64,000 nucleotides of DNA from Archegozetes longisetosus (Eukaryota > Arthropoda > Arachnida > Sarcoptiformes > Trhypochthoniidae). The stretch is from assembly GCA_018873245.2 (NCBI GenBank), contig JAEMBT020000001.1, positions 11,702,220 to 11,766,219 of the forward strand, read 5' to 3'. The notes under the pieces are model-generated. The model was not told the origin of the DNA. It ran no database searches and saw only the letters and a program-made list of their open reading frames with translations. Below are positions 44,910 through 56,509 of the stretch, one piece after another. A program made the position numbers and the translations under genes. How positions within the stretch are numbered: position 1 is the stretch's first letter; every line of letters begins with the position of its first letter.

Positions 44910-46805
44910 TATTTCAGATATTTTATCTGACAGCCTGAGGTTGCGTTCGGAAACTTTGTAAAATCAGCAAAATTGCAAAAGTGTATATTAGGAACGGATA
45001 GTCTGCAATTATTTACAATTGTCTTGTTTTGCAATTTTCAATCGTTCGAAAATGTGGCCCCTGATCTTAAGTTTTTTGCCGACAGGGACTTTGCAAAGTT
45101 AGCTATCTGTATAGTAATTAATTATTAATTAACCGATGCTTAACCTTTACAAAGTAAATATTTTAATCTCTAACAACCGTTATACTTAACGTTTGCCAAG
45201 ACCAAAGCTCAAGCGGGGGATTTTGGGTTTGCTGCAATCTAGTAAAAGCTCTTCAGACTTAAAAGATAATAATTACTTCTTTCCACTATATAGAATTTTT
45301 CGTTAGTAGAAATTTAAACTCAATAAAGATGTATTATAGAATATGCTCAAAAAGAAGGAAAATATATATATTTGGGAAAATGTTACTTGAACCAATTTTT
45401 TTGAACTAGATAAAAGTTTAAGTGTAATCTGGAATATGTGATAGTTACAAGACTTTTTTTTTGACCAAATAAATAATACACATGAGATATAATAAAATCC
45501 TAACCCTATAACTCCAAAATTTAATTCAAAAGGTTTGATTAAGATTTTGATTAGTAGACTTTTTAAATATTTTAATTGTAACTTGAATAAATCAAAAATT
45601 ATTAAGGATATTATAATTTTTGCAATTCAGTTATTTACAGTTTTATAATATTAAGTAATTTAGTCTCTATATGTATATGAGAATAATGGAATTTTTAATT
45701 ATTCAAAATAAATTGTGATGTATGTTTACTTGTTTTTATACTCTAAAAATAGGTTTTGACTTTTTAGGGGTCGACAAAATTGAATCGAAAATATGGGTAT
45801 AACCGATAAGAACCTTACAAATTGAATTATTAACTTTCTCAGAATTGCAATTTTCTTATTTTCTCAGGATTAAAGTTTCTCAAAAGGCTTAGAAATTTTC
45901 ACGTTAATAATGGTCTTTAACTAGAAACTATCTAACTCTTTTGTACATCTTTTCAACTTTTTAATGTTATTTTACATACAAAATGTTTTGAAAAATCACT
46001 ATTAATTGGAAATTTTAAAAACAAAGTAGTCCTATAAAAGCAGTTTTATTACTCTTATCAAAAAGAAATTTGAAATGAAAAGTCATTAAATAATGACACT
46101 TAATCAAAGTGAAGTCTTAGTTTATTTTTAATCTTTAAAACATTAAAATTGATAGCAAAATTTTCTCATGAGAACAATCTACATTAAATCCAAGTAGCTA
46201 AATTGGATTTTTAGGATTACTCATGACTCCCCCAGGAGCTATTGACGCTAGCCAGCACTCTACTACTGCCTACGATCTTAATATCTTACCTACATAAAGT
46301 ACTCGAAGTTTTGGATAAGTCTAATAGCTTTACTGATAAATCTCAAGTGTCTATTTCCGAGAAATTCCCTCCAGTTGCTTCAAGTTCATGAGTAAGAGCT
46401 TAGCAATACTCGTGGATCTATAGTTAATTCAAAGTTTTTGGAGTATTTGAAGTCTTTGGAGAAGACGGAGTTGTTTTATAGTGATTTTATTTTAATTTTT
46501 AACCATCCTTCGGGTTGTGATTACTTATGTTTATAATGTTGTCAACTTTCCTGCATCATTCTTATAAATTTTTAATTGAATGAAAATTATATTTATGAAA
46601 ACTTATTCTCGAATCATATCTAGACTTTATTGTGAGATTATATTTTCGTTATTATATAAGTAAATAAAAAGATGTGCTTTTGATGCTTTGACATTTTGAA
46701 GGCTATGTGAGTCGGCTCTGGACTTTTTCAAATATCCTTTTTTACTTACGTTAAACAAATAGAAAAGTTTTCTTTCTAAAGTAATACATCTTTAGGTTAA
46801 ATCGT
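44910..46805. other. No gene seen
   Basis: AT-rich. A short open stretch at 46,224-46,300 (MTPPGAIDASQHSTTAYDLN) is not recognised and is not called. Confidence 0.4.
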
Positions 46806-46807
46806 TC

Positions 46808-47228
46808 ACATGATAGCTTGTATCAAAGAAGTGCACATATCAATTTTTTTCTAAAAGAGCATAAGATCAATTTTAATGTAAAGTGTATGAGTCACATAAG
46901 AATTTTTCAAACTTTTCAAGATTTCTAATCTCATAATCTAATCTTATAGTACAAACTTTTTTCACTCATTATTATTAATTTACGAATTTGTTTTCATGAC
47001 TTATTTTGACTTCAATTTTCATATAAAACATTATTTTGTTCTGGTCTAATCAAGTAGTTTAAACTATGAATCCAAACATAGAGATAAGTTTGAAAAAGTT
47101 CGGAAAAACAAAAATCATGGTGTGGCTAAAGTTCAAAGCTAAGTTCACTTTATGATTAAAATTTCATTAATTATTTTAGGAAAATGGTTTTGATTTGTGC
47201 ACTTCTTTAAGACAAGCTCTCATATGCT
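46808..47228. repeat. Foldback element
   Basis: Inverted arms TAGCTTGTATCAAAGAAGTG (46,815-46,845) and CACTTCTTTAAGACAAGCTC (about 47,201-47,220) surround ~370 bp of AT-rich, non-coding DNA. Confidence 0.65.
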
Positions 47229-47229
47229 C

Positions 47230-48150
47230 ACAATATTTAATGATGAATGCAACATAAAGGTCATCAGGGATTCAATCCCAGATATTTTTATATGCATTAG
47301 TAGTGATTACTAATCAAAACTTTTAAACTTTTAGTGTTTATTTTAAGTTTAATTTTAACTTCTAGCTGGTAACTGATTTGATTTTGCTTGAGCCAATGGC
47401 CTCGCTGTGGCATTCATTATTAATTATTGTATATATAAATAAATTATCAATTTGATAATTAATGTATAAATATCTTTCATAATGTAATCAATTCATTCAA
47501 ATATCTACCAGTTTATTAGCCTTTCTTGTACTTTTTATATTTTAAATCAATAACTCAATGAAAGAATGAGCGAACATTTGTGGCATATACTTAATGATGT
47601 ATTTTGCTTAAAATAAATGCACGATCGTTTCCGAGAGATGGAAAAATGATTTCCGTTTCATTATTGTTGCGGAAAGCACGTTAACTCTTTGAAAATTATT
47701 TTAAAGGGTAGGTACAGTTGAGTACAGTGTGACTATTGGGCTGCATTATCAATATTGAGTTATATAAAGTGTCTAAATCATGTTTTGCTGCCGTTTTTGT
47801 TGTTAAGCTCTTAATATAATAAAGAATAGCCTGAAGTATTGTAATATCCATTTTATAAATCAAAATTTTAGCCAAACGAAAATCAGCTCAAGTAAGTTCA
47901 TATATGAAACTGTATTACCATATACTGCTATATAAATTGTGAAATTCTAATATAAGTTTTCAAAGTTTTAAAATTGAATATTAACTCATTTGATCCACAC
48001 ATTAAAGTTGAATTCAGTTTATTTTCAAGTTTAAAAAGGTTTTAATTTATTACTTTTGCTAGTAATCAAGAAGATTCAAAACAGTATTCGAATCTTTTAT
48101 ATTCGCACATTCAGGAGTAACTAAAGATAAAACTTAAACAATAGGCATTG
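47230..48150. other. No gene seen
   Basis: AT-rich stretch with no recognised feature. Confidence 0.4.
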
Positions 48151-48158
48151 ATTATTAC

Positions 48159-48828
48159 CAGTGTTGCCACTTTAAATCTACCAATAAAGCCCGACTTTAA
48201 AAATTGCGAGAGTCCTCCCTTTGTTCTAGATTTGATTATATTCTAATATTTATTAAAATTTTGTATTTTGTGAATCTTGATCTCGTCTCGGTCTCGTATT
48301 GTCTAATGTAATCTCATCTAGTCTTGTATTTTTTCAAAATTTTGTATTTAATAGCGTCTCATCTCGTGAGAACTCTTACCTTAATCTCGTAACTACCGAC
48401 CCTTTATTTTGATATCATTTATGATTTGCGTTAACGTATTTCAGTTAGAAAGTATGCGTTTAATTTCCTTTTTGCTCATTGAACGTGATTCTTATGTCAT
48501 TTAAACTGTAGTTTAGATATATAATCAATTTAGTATATAAGTAGTGAAAAAAATTCTTTTAGTAAATGTTCACAAACTCTTCTAGACTTATTAATTTCAC
48601 GAAAAGCTGATCTCATCTCGTCTCACAAGACGAGATAACTCGAGATTCAACGAGATTTTCCACTTGACGGGATTTCGTTTTCATTATTATATTCTAAGTT
48701 AAAATTAAATTTTGGCGTAGCAAAGCTCAAAAGAACCGACCAATAAATTCAGCCCAAGACCCCGGGCTTTGGGCTGATAAAAGCTTGAAAAGACTGCCAA
48801 TACAAAAGCCAGAAGGGAGGCAACTTTG
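48159..48828. mobile_element. hAT-type MITE with nested TCTCG-rich foldback
   Basis: 670-bp element with ends CAGTGTTGCC / GGCAACTTTG and a perfect 8-bp target duplication ATTATTAC (48,151-48,158 and 48,829-48,836). Inside, 48,278-48,400 (GATCTCGTCTCGGTCTCGTA) and 48,608-48,660 (CAAGACGAGATAACTCGAGA) form inverted arrays of TCTCG-like pentamers, possibly a second element inserted in the first. Confidence 0.8.
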
Positions 48829-49246
48829 ATTATTACATAGGTTATTCAATCTGTTAATATTATATTCAGATTCAAGTTACACTGTTAGTGATAGGTTTAA
48901 TCAGCTTGAATTTAAAAAATATCTGTCTGAATTTCATTTAGTAAGTGATTACTGGACAGAGAGGTTGAGACTCATACGAATTATTGTAGTTTTTAAATAC
49001 ACGGATTGAATTATACAAAGTAAACAAGTTCGAAGTTAAAGTAAAAAGGAGTTCTTTTATTCATTAAACAGTTTCATTTAGAATTAAGGATTTAACGCAA
49101 GTTGATAAAGTGCCACATCTGAAATTTAATGATCAAAGCTTTGTTAAAGTGAATAAATACTATTAGTTTAATTGTTAAAATAAATTTTTTAAAAAATAAC
49201 TTTAGATCTCTTTAGGTGTAGTTCAAACGGTTAGAAGCAATAAAAT

Positions 49247-49885
49247 ATGAGTGAAAAGAATAATATTGGAAGTGATCGAAACAGTTCTCACGATCAGCAA
49301 TGTTACAACAATCGTAATCATTTTAGTCATGGACTTGATGGTAGTGGTCTATTTGGAGGAAGAGGTGGCTATGGAATAAACGGCGGAGGAGGAGGAGGTT
49401 ATTGTGGTGGTGCTGGTGGATCTCCTGGTGAACCTTTCGGAGGAGGAGGCGGAGGTTATTATGTTAGTGCTGGTGGATCTCGTGGTGGACCTTTCGGAGG
49501 AGGAGGCGGAGGTTATTATGGTAGTGCTGGTGGACCTCATGGTGAAGTGAGTGGTGGACCTTTCGGAGGAGGAGGCGGAGGTGGTGGCGCCGGTGGAGGT
49601 GGAGGGGGAGGAGGGGGAGGGGGAGGTTATTTTGGTGGTGCAGGTGGAGGACCTCGCGGTGGAGCAGGCGGTGGGCCTTTCGGAGGAGGTGGTGGAGGTT
49701 ACTATGGTTATTGTGATGGTACAGGTGGAGAACTTCACGGTGGAGGTAATGGTAGGCCCTTTGGAGGTGGCGGTGGTAGGGGTTCATATGGTGGTGGTGG
49801 ACCCTACAGAGGATCCGGTATAGGAGGAATTCAGGGTTATTGGATCAAAAATACTAGGTTTGGTGTAAATGGTGGCAATAATTAA
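49247..49885 (+). CDS. Gly-rich repeat protein
   Basis: A 212-residue protein. A polar amino end (MSEKNNIGSDRNSSHDQQCY, NNRNHFSHGLDGSG) is followed by imperfect repeats of about 20-25 residues built on FGGGGGGYYGSAGGP (starting near residues 64, 83, 107 and 145). A long Gly tract lies about residues 112-129, and the tail is YWIKNTRFGVNGGNN. No signal peptide or transmembrane segment, unlike secreted cuticular or silk Gly-rich proteins. An AATAAA signal follows at 49,932. The plus frame is preferred because codons are GGA/GGT-rich with a plausible non-repetitive start and end. The Ser/Thr- and His-rich frames on the other strand are shadows. Function unknown. Confidence 0.65.
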   Translation: MSEKNNIGSDRNSSHDQQCYNNRNHFSHGLDGSGLFGGRGGYGINGGGGGGYCGGAGGSPGEPFGGGGGGYYVSAGGSRGGPFGGGGGGYYGSAGGPHGEVSGGPFGGGGGGGGAGGGGGGGGGGGGYFGGAGGGPRGGAGGGPFGGGGGGYYGYCDGTGGELHGGGNGRPFGGGGGRGSYGGGGPYRGSGIGGIQGYWIKNTRFGVNGGNN

Positions 49886-49931
49886 AAATCTATGAGTTCA
49901 CACTAATGTTAAAGTAATTTTTCTTATTTTA

Positions 49932-49937
49932 AATAAA
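49932..49937 (+). terminator. Polyadenylation signal AATAAA
   Basis: Canonical AATAAA 47 bases after the stop codon of the Gly-rich gene. Confidence 0.5.
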
Positions 49938-49939
49938 AG

Positions 49940-50704
49940 TAAATTTTGTAGATAACCTAGGTTTAATTAATTTTTAAATTGGAGACCTACAAAATAAATT
50001 TGTAAAATGATAATTACTTCATGCTTAATCCATAAATTTTTCTACTTTTAACTTGAATGCTCTTTATTTCGCATGAAATATATTAGAGTGAATCATTTTA
50101 TTAACGTGAACATTTTGTATTTGTAATCTTTAAGTAGGTATTCAAAGGCTCGGAAGAACAGGTTGGAATCGCCGTTTCGCATGTTTAGAAGCACACCTCA
50201 AAAATCAGAACCTTTATCAGGCTCATCTTCACGATTAAGCTCAGACTTAGACTGGAGCTTGAAAACTTCACGTTTAAGATCTTCAAAGTTTAAGTATTCA
50301 AAAAAATGTATACTATCCTAATAAGAAATTGAAAATGATGTTGGGAACTCTAAAATTGATAATTCAGTTACTGAAAAATGTGAGAAGACAATAGATTTTA
50401 TTGGAATTTGTGTGTGCCAATTTTATGCTAAGATGCTTCAAAATCTATTAATAATTATTCTATAACAGCGGTGAGCACCTTAACTAATTTCACGAGCATA
50501 ATGCGGTGAAATTATACATGTCTGACGCCTTGTTCTCAAATTCACTCGAAAAATGAAGGAGTTTTCAAACAAATTGTTCAGCCTTGGCTAAATTTTCATC
50601 CCAAAAATCTTCAAACTCCTAATTAATACAAGATTACTGCAATGTTTTTATTTTTTCTTAAAACTTAGTGGAAATGTTTATAATCTAAGTTCTCGATAGT
50701 CTAA
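49940..50704. other. No certain gene; Ser-rich open stretch at 50,142-50,321
   Basis: The plus strand here reads RLESPFRMFRSTPQKSEPLS and GSSSRLSSDLDWSLKTSRLR, uninterrupted for about 60 codons up to a TAA. It lacks a convincing start and is not recognised. Confidence 0.3.
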
Positions 50705-51052
50705 TTGTTGATTGAGCCATTGAGATTCTGCTTTTACCGTACTTTATTGCATAACTTTGATATTTTAACAGATAAACTTATAACTTCGATACAAGGTCAG
50801 GCTCTAAGCTCGGGTTCCATGGAGCAGCTCAGGAGGCTCAGTTTATTAAAGATTTTAATTCACGAACTTGGTTTCATTATTAATAGGGATTACTCGCATG
50901 ATTCTAAAATTAAGGTTAGAAGAAGCATAAGATTTAGATATTTTTATGGACCAGTCCCAAATCTTACCAGATCTCTCATAGCATCAGAACATTATAGATA
51001 CTTTGCGATATTTATGCTTCTAGCTCTCAATAACAGGAGCCCACCTCTGTAG
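50705..51052 (+). CDS. Unrecognised reading frame, 115 codons
   Basis: Open frame starting MLIEPLRFCFYRTLLHNFDI and ending LNNRSPPL. It has no signal peptide, no clear membrane segment and no motif I recognise. The middle (QALSSGSMEQLRRLSLLKIL) is amphipathic and could be helical. The frame uses TTG upstream or an internal Met as start. It may be a remnant or chance open frame. Confidence 0.2.
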   Translation: MLIEPLRFCFYRTLLHNFDILTDKLITSIQGQALSSGSMEQLRRLSLLKILIHELGFIINRDYSHDSKIKVRRSIRFRYFYGPVPNLTRSLIASEHYRYFAIFMLLALNNRSPPL

Positions 51053-51657
51053 GCTTGAGTTAGTCCAAGCTTGGCTTATGCTCTTTACTATTGTACACTT
51101 TACTGAAAATGAGTAGTGGCTAAGCCGCTTTATTAACTTAAAAACAATTAACTATTTTACTATCTAAACTATCAAACTTGAATATCACCTTTCAGACAAT
51201 CGAAATGCCAGCTGATTGTTGATCATAGTTCGATTGCTGCATTTTTTTATCTCAAAATAAATAGACATAAAAATATTGATATTGGACTGCATATGAGGAT
51301 ATATCTTCAGTAAATAAAGTTATTTCAATGAAAAGGACTTTAGATAGGCTTTCATTTTCCTAGAACGCTAAGTTAGAACTCGTATAGAGTTAGTGAAAAT
51401 ATCTTTCAAGATAACTTTGTAAATTCCATTTCATTCTCCAGGAAGTTGCAAAGTGCGTATTTACGTTAGTACATTTGCAACTCTTACTCTTGCATTGTTT
51501 GATATTTCATAAATATAAAGTACTGGAAAGCTGAATCAGCGCTCGTATGCTTATACATGAGAACTTTAATGCAAAAAGGAAATTCTCTTTAATTTTAAGC
51601 TGAAATAAGGGCTTGGGATTTTATTTACTTTATAAGTTTAAAGCGTTTGCTCATTAC

Positions 51658-52318
51658 TAAGAACCGGTAAATCACCGACAGCACCTTTTTTTCTAAGTAT
51701 AGATATTGAGCTCTAAGTTAAATATGAGTTTGAATCATATAATGGATGTCTTGTATTTGAGAGTTTTTATCACCTTTTATCACCGAAAGCCCCATTTGTG
51801 CACCGAATCACCGTTTTCACCTATTTTTGCACCTTTTTAATAATTTTTTGGTAAATCATTAGTAGAAAACCCCTCAAAACTTTCCATAATTAAATCATGT
51901 GCTATAACATAAGATATGATTTTTAAGTTTTTAATGTCTCTAATTTTAATTTTGTATTAACAATAATACAGATCTAATATCTTTCACTTTAAATGAAAAG
52001 AGCTTCGATTTCAAACTTAAATCAGCGTTTACGCCACTAGTCACAGTAAATGTTGAAAGATCTTTCGCGAGATTCAAAAGAATACAAGAAATTCGTCCAA
52101 ACATTACCGTTAGTAACATGGAAATGTTGAATATTATTGAATATAATTATAATAATGAACATTTTAACTAGTTTTGCATTGTTTTTATACTTAATTTTCA
52201 TTGATTATCAATAAACTTCGGAGTTTTTCCGCACCTTTTTTGCACCGTTTTTTCAGTTTTCAAGCACCGAATCACCCCCCGTTTCACCAAAAATTTTGCA
52301 CCGAATTTCCGGTTCTAA
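51658..52318 (+). mobile_element. hAT element, internally deleted, with transposase end
   Basis: 661 bp with inverted ends TAAGAACCGG / CCGGTTCTAA and a perfect 8-bp target duplication CTCATTAC (51,650-51,657 and 52,319-52,326). Subterminal CACC/GGTGC-rich repeats lie at both ends (AATCACCGACAGCACC; GCACCGTTTTTTCAG). The interior (51,999-52,170) encodes the hAT dimerisation end FTPLVTVNVERSFARFKRIQ and ends IIEYNYNNEHFN-stop. It is related to but clearly different from the transposase at 5462-6901. Confidence 0.9.
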
Positions 52319-52329
52319 CTCATTACAAT

Positions 52330-54140
52330 TTTGGTTTAGATAAAAATTGCTCAATATTATTCAACTTCAGTATATTTTAATAAATGACTTCACACACAAA
52401 GTATAGGTCATATAAATATTGATTAATAGTTAAAAAATATAATCGACTATAACTGCTTGTAGTCAATAGAGTACATTGATATAAGTTTACTTTAAACAAA
52501 TATAAGTTGGACCTTTTTTATTGAAGCACTAATATAGGAGAATTTCCCTTTTACATTAAAGTCTTCATATGAATCACAAAGAGTAATAACCGGTTATTGC
52601 TTGACACATAAAATAGAGAAAACTCTTTAAAAAGTTGTTTAAGAGTTTTTATTCAAATAGAAAGTTTAAATTTGTCATAACAATAAATTCTTATTTCTCA
52701 TTGAAACATGTGCTGACTTTTTAAATACAGATAAAGCACAAGTAAAAGAGTATAATTAAATTAAATTAAATTCATAAAAGAAATTAACTCGAGATAACCG
52801 CTTATTACTCTTTGCCATTCATATATTAATCATCAGTATATCTTGTTATAAAAATTCTTAAACTATGCCCACTTTTGAGCACTTTTAAAATCCGCTCTAA
52901 GTAAAAAAATTGAGCTGTGACCATCAAAATTTTCTCGAAAATTCTCAATGTATTGCCTAAGAACAAGAATATTCAAAGAATATGCAAAGAAAATTCAAAA
53001 TTCATTTTAAGTGAGCAATTGTGGATTTCCAAAGTTTTAACGTTTCTCCCGTGAAAGCGATATAACAATTTCTTCATTAAACAAATTTATTGGATTTAAC
53101 ACAATAGTGATTAATTAAATAGTAACAAGTAATTTTTAAATAATCTGATCATTTTTTTCGAAAATTTATATTTAATCATGCAACTCTATAAAATAGAAAA
53201 TGTTCAAATTATTCGAAAGTCGCTTGTTATTATTTAATCGATTAGTATTGTATCAAATTTAATAGATTTTTTCAACGAGAAATATTGCTCGTATTGTCTT
53301 GTGCATACAAAACATTGAAACTGAGAACTCATCATTCAGCTCACAAAGGAAATTTTGAGAAAAGTTTACATACTAATCTGTATATCAAGGAGAGTTTTCA
53401 AGAAAATTCTTTGCAGGCGTAGCCGAGCATTTTTTATTTTATATAGAGTTTAGAAGTGAACATAGCTTGAGAATTTTTTGTATTTCGAATTACACAGATC
53501 ATAGATGTGCCAATTCAGTTCCCGGGAAAGCAAAAAACCTTCCGGCGCTTTAAATTTATATGATATCAATTAATGCAAGAGCAAGAATCGCAAATATACT
53601 GATAACAATAACTTTGGCTTTGCAACTTCCTGGAGATGCTTGTACTAGGGGTTGAGTTAAGTATCTGGACTATCATATTACAGAGATTACAAGAGTAGTA
53701 AACATTTTTATAAAATATGATTGCTCATTAGAGTAAAAAATGAATGATGTGGTTGCTTATAATTTACACGCTTTAAATTATTAAATATATTCACTAATCA
53801 TTTATTCAAATTTTAGTTTCATTAAATATCTTAGACACGATAGTCCAGATACTTAACCCCTGATATATTGTCTTGTCAAAAATTTGATTGCACAGAGCAA
53901 TACTACATAATCTCTCCTCACTTACACTTTGACTCTGGTACATAATTTGAATTAACAATAGATATTTTTAAAGACTGTATTTGCACTTTCTCAACCTTCT
54001 TTGAATTTTACTATTTCATACTCCCTCATCTTTTACTATAGAAAGCTGATACAGTGTCATTAGATACTCTTTCTGGCACCAGCGATCATGAAATATTGAC
54101 ATAAAGAGCAAATATTTATTAAGACTTATCATATCTGAAG
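52330..54140. repeat. AT-rich region; inverted duplicate of 51,436-51,560 at 53,535-53,655
   Basis: No gene. Minus strand 53,655-53,535 (TCTCCAGGAAGTTGCAAAG ... TTGCTCTTGCATT) is a diverged inverted copy of plus strand 51,436-51,560. In one frame both read as a hydrophobic stretch (VIVISIFAILALALIDII versus the diverged copy), but no start codon fits. Confidence 0.5.
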
Positions 54141-54149
54141 TTTTGTATA

Positions 54150-55880
54150 AAGTCTCTTAACGAAAAATATTAAGTACCCAAAGGAATGGTTTCACTTTCA
54201 TTGTGAAAAGAACATTGAAAATGATTTAAGACTAACTGAGTTTTGAAAGAATAAATACTAAATTTTGTAAAATCATATAATCAGCTGCTATTGAAACTTT
54301 TTTTTACTAATCTATTAGAGCTTAATTGTGTCAAATATTTAAAAGTTAACTCAAAAGTTTCATTTCATTTGCACTATTTCAGATAAACATGAAAGATGTC
54401 ATAATTCAAAATTAGTGATATCTCCCATGTTTATTTATTTTAATATATAATATCTATTATATGGTGTATAATCTTGGCTTTAAAGTAAATTTATTAGACC
54501 GAAAAATTTTTAAAAACAAATTTAGTCATTTGCTTTCTATAGTTTTCACGGCTTTTCAGGAGTCCCGAAGCTCGAGGCAATAAGAAGAGCTCTGTTTTGC
54601 TGTTTCCTCTACTCATGAAAAGGTTTCATAAGATTTGGTGTATTATAGGCGAGTGGCGGATGAGTTACACAACTCTCCTTCAAATTGTTTTAGAGAAAAA
54701 TTTTATATATCTGTGTTTATAAGCCTATTTATTCTTCCTCCACCGCTACCACCACCGGTACCACGATTTCGAAAAATTCATCAACAATTATAGTTACAAC
54801 ACAGATCTGATATCTCCCATCTTTATCTATTTGAAATACTACAAATGAAATAGAAATTAAAGTTAACTTTTAAGCAGTTAACACAACGAAGATCAACTAA
54901 ATAGATTCAAGAACGGCTGATTATATAATTTTATAGATCCAATATTTGAGGCTCAATCCTGGAAAACAGCATATCTCAGGCAAACGCAAAAATGTATAAA
55001 GTGATTCTAATCATTGACTTCACGGCATTTTCTCGATAATTTTAACGCGACCCTCTTATCAGTTTTGACGAATCAGAAGATTAGCCATCAAACCAAATGT
55101 TACTGTAAATCATATACTAATACTTTTAAAAATTTCAAAACATTTTCTATACAAGTAGATTGAACTCATTGATAGAAAATGGGAATTCTATTGAATGTCA
55201 ATAAGGTCTTAATCAAACTTTTATTTATTTATTAGTCTTAGTATAGTTTTAAAAAAATAGAATTAGTAGAAATATAAAATATTTTATGAAATATGTGCTA
55301 AACATAAGAAAAGTAATGTTTGTGTTGAGATATAATATTAAACGAACTTATTGCATTTTTGAGAGTCACATGAGCAAAAATCTGTGTATAGCTCATTATT
55401 AAGTTTGCAAACATTTTTGATACAATTTCCTTTACATTTACAACGATTTAAAAGTTGTGCAGTTCTGAAATTTTCAATATTAGACAGAAGAAACCTCTAA
55501 TACTGTATGAAAAAGTTTGTTGTTAGAATAAGCAGTGGTCACAATGATACATGAATTTGAGAAAAGCTGTTTATGAGCTTAAATTTTAAAAATTTAATCC
55601 TTTATCAATGATGTGTGAATTAGATTAAAATCCTTTAATGCTACAAAACTGATAAGAAGGTCCACATTAAACCTATCGAGAAAGTGCCATGAAGTCGGTG
55701 ATTGACTTTATTTTATACATTCTATGTTTGCCTGAGATATGCTGTTTTTTAGGATTCAACCTCATTTATGCTTTCCAAACATAAGTATATCTTAAGTCAA
55801 TTTCAATGTTCTTTTCTCAAAGAGAGTGTAAACATTCTTATTTAATGTTTAATATTTTCCGTTAAGAGACTCTATTCAGT
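54150..55880. repeat. Large composite inverted repeat
   Basis: The right arm 55,665-55,880 pairs with a left arm split in two: 54,150-54,240 (GTCTCTTAACG, GAAAAGAACATTGAAA) and 54,950-55,045 (ACAGCATATCTCAGGCAAAC). The 54,250-54,950 sequence splitting it has its own inverted ends (54,270-54,440 and 54,795-54,945, sharing ATATAATCAGC and AAAAGTTAACT), so one foldback element was inserted into another. A short Gly-codon run on the minus strand (54,765-54,735, RGTGGGSGGGR) is not called as a gene. Confidence 0.65.
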
Positions 55881-55884
55881 TTGA

Positions 55885-56505
55885 TCTATGTTATTTACTT
55901 AAAGAGACTATTTAATTAGTGAATTTTAGAATATTATTCCGATTAATCTTTTAATATGAATTAAGGGAATTCTACGATTCTTTAATATTGTTATGAAAAT
56001 AAATTAAAAAATTATTAGTGCATACGTTATCGGATTTCTTTCTTTGCAATTAAATAACCTATCTAGTCAATTTTTAACTTCTAATTCACTATAAAATGTT
56101 TTGTATAAAAAACTTTTATGAGTTTCAATATTAAATTTTCACATTTGATTTTACTGCTATATGACGTTCATAGAATCAGTCAATTAAGATATGAAAAGAA
56201 CGGAGAAAAACTACTTCTCTGAAGTTAAATTAACATTGTTACTCACTGTCAATAAGCTTTATCCTGAGGATGAGCTCAAGATTTCAGTTGGATGACCGAA
56301 TGTGGCGCAACATATAAGGTGATCAATCCCTATACGGGCGTGACCAGTATGATGATTAGATTTGATTGAAAGCTTATTAGTCCAATAAACAAGTACTTTT
56401 CTTTTAAGAGTTTAAGTTTTGTAAAATGATCAACAAATTCAAGACTGTAATTTGTTTTAAAAACATTAATTGGCGAAAATGCATGCTCAGGTAATGCATG
56501 CTCAG
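55885..56505. other. No gene seen
   Basis: AT-rich stretch ending at the RTE fragment. The short direct repeat GTAATGCATGCTCAGGT/AATGCATGCTCAGG marks about 56,475-56,510. Confidence 0.4.
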
Positions 56506-56509
56506 GTGG

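Noticed and set aside
44816-45034. 72-codon minus-strand open frame
   Set aside because: Partly inside the Tc1-type MITE; chance frame.
49349-49823. Ser/Thr-rich, His-rich and Val/Glu-rich open frames overlapping the Gly-rich gene
   Set aside because: Shadows of GGN-rich codons read in other frames; none has a natural start, end or known motif.
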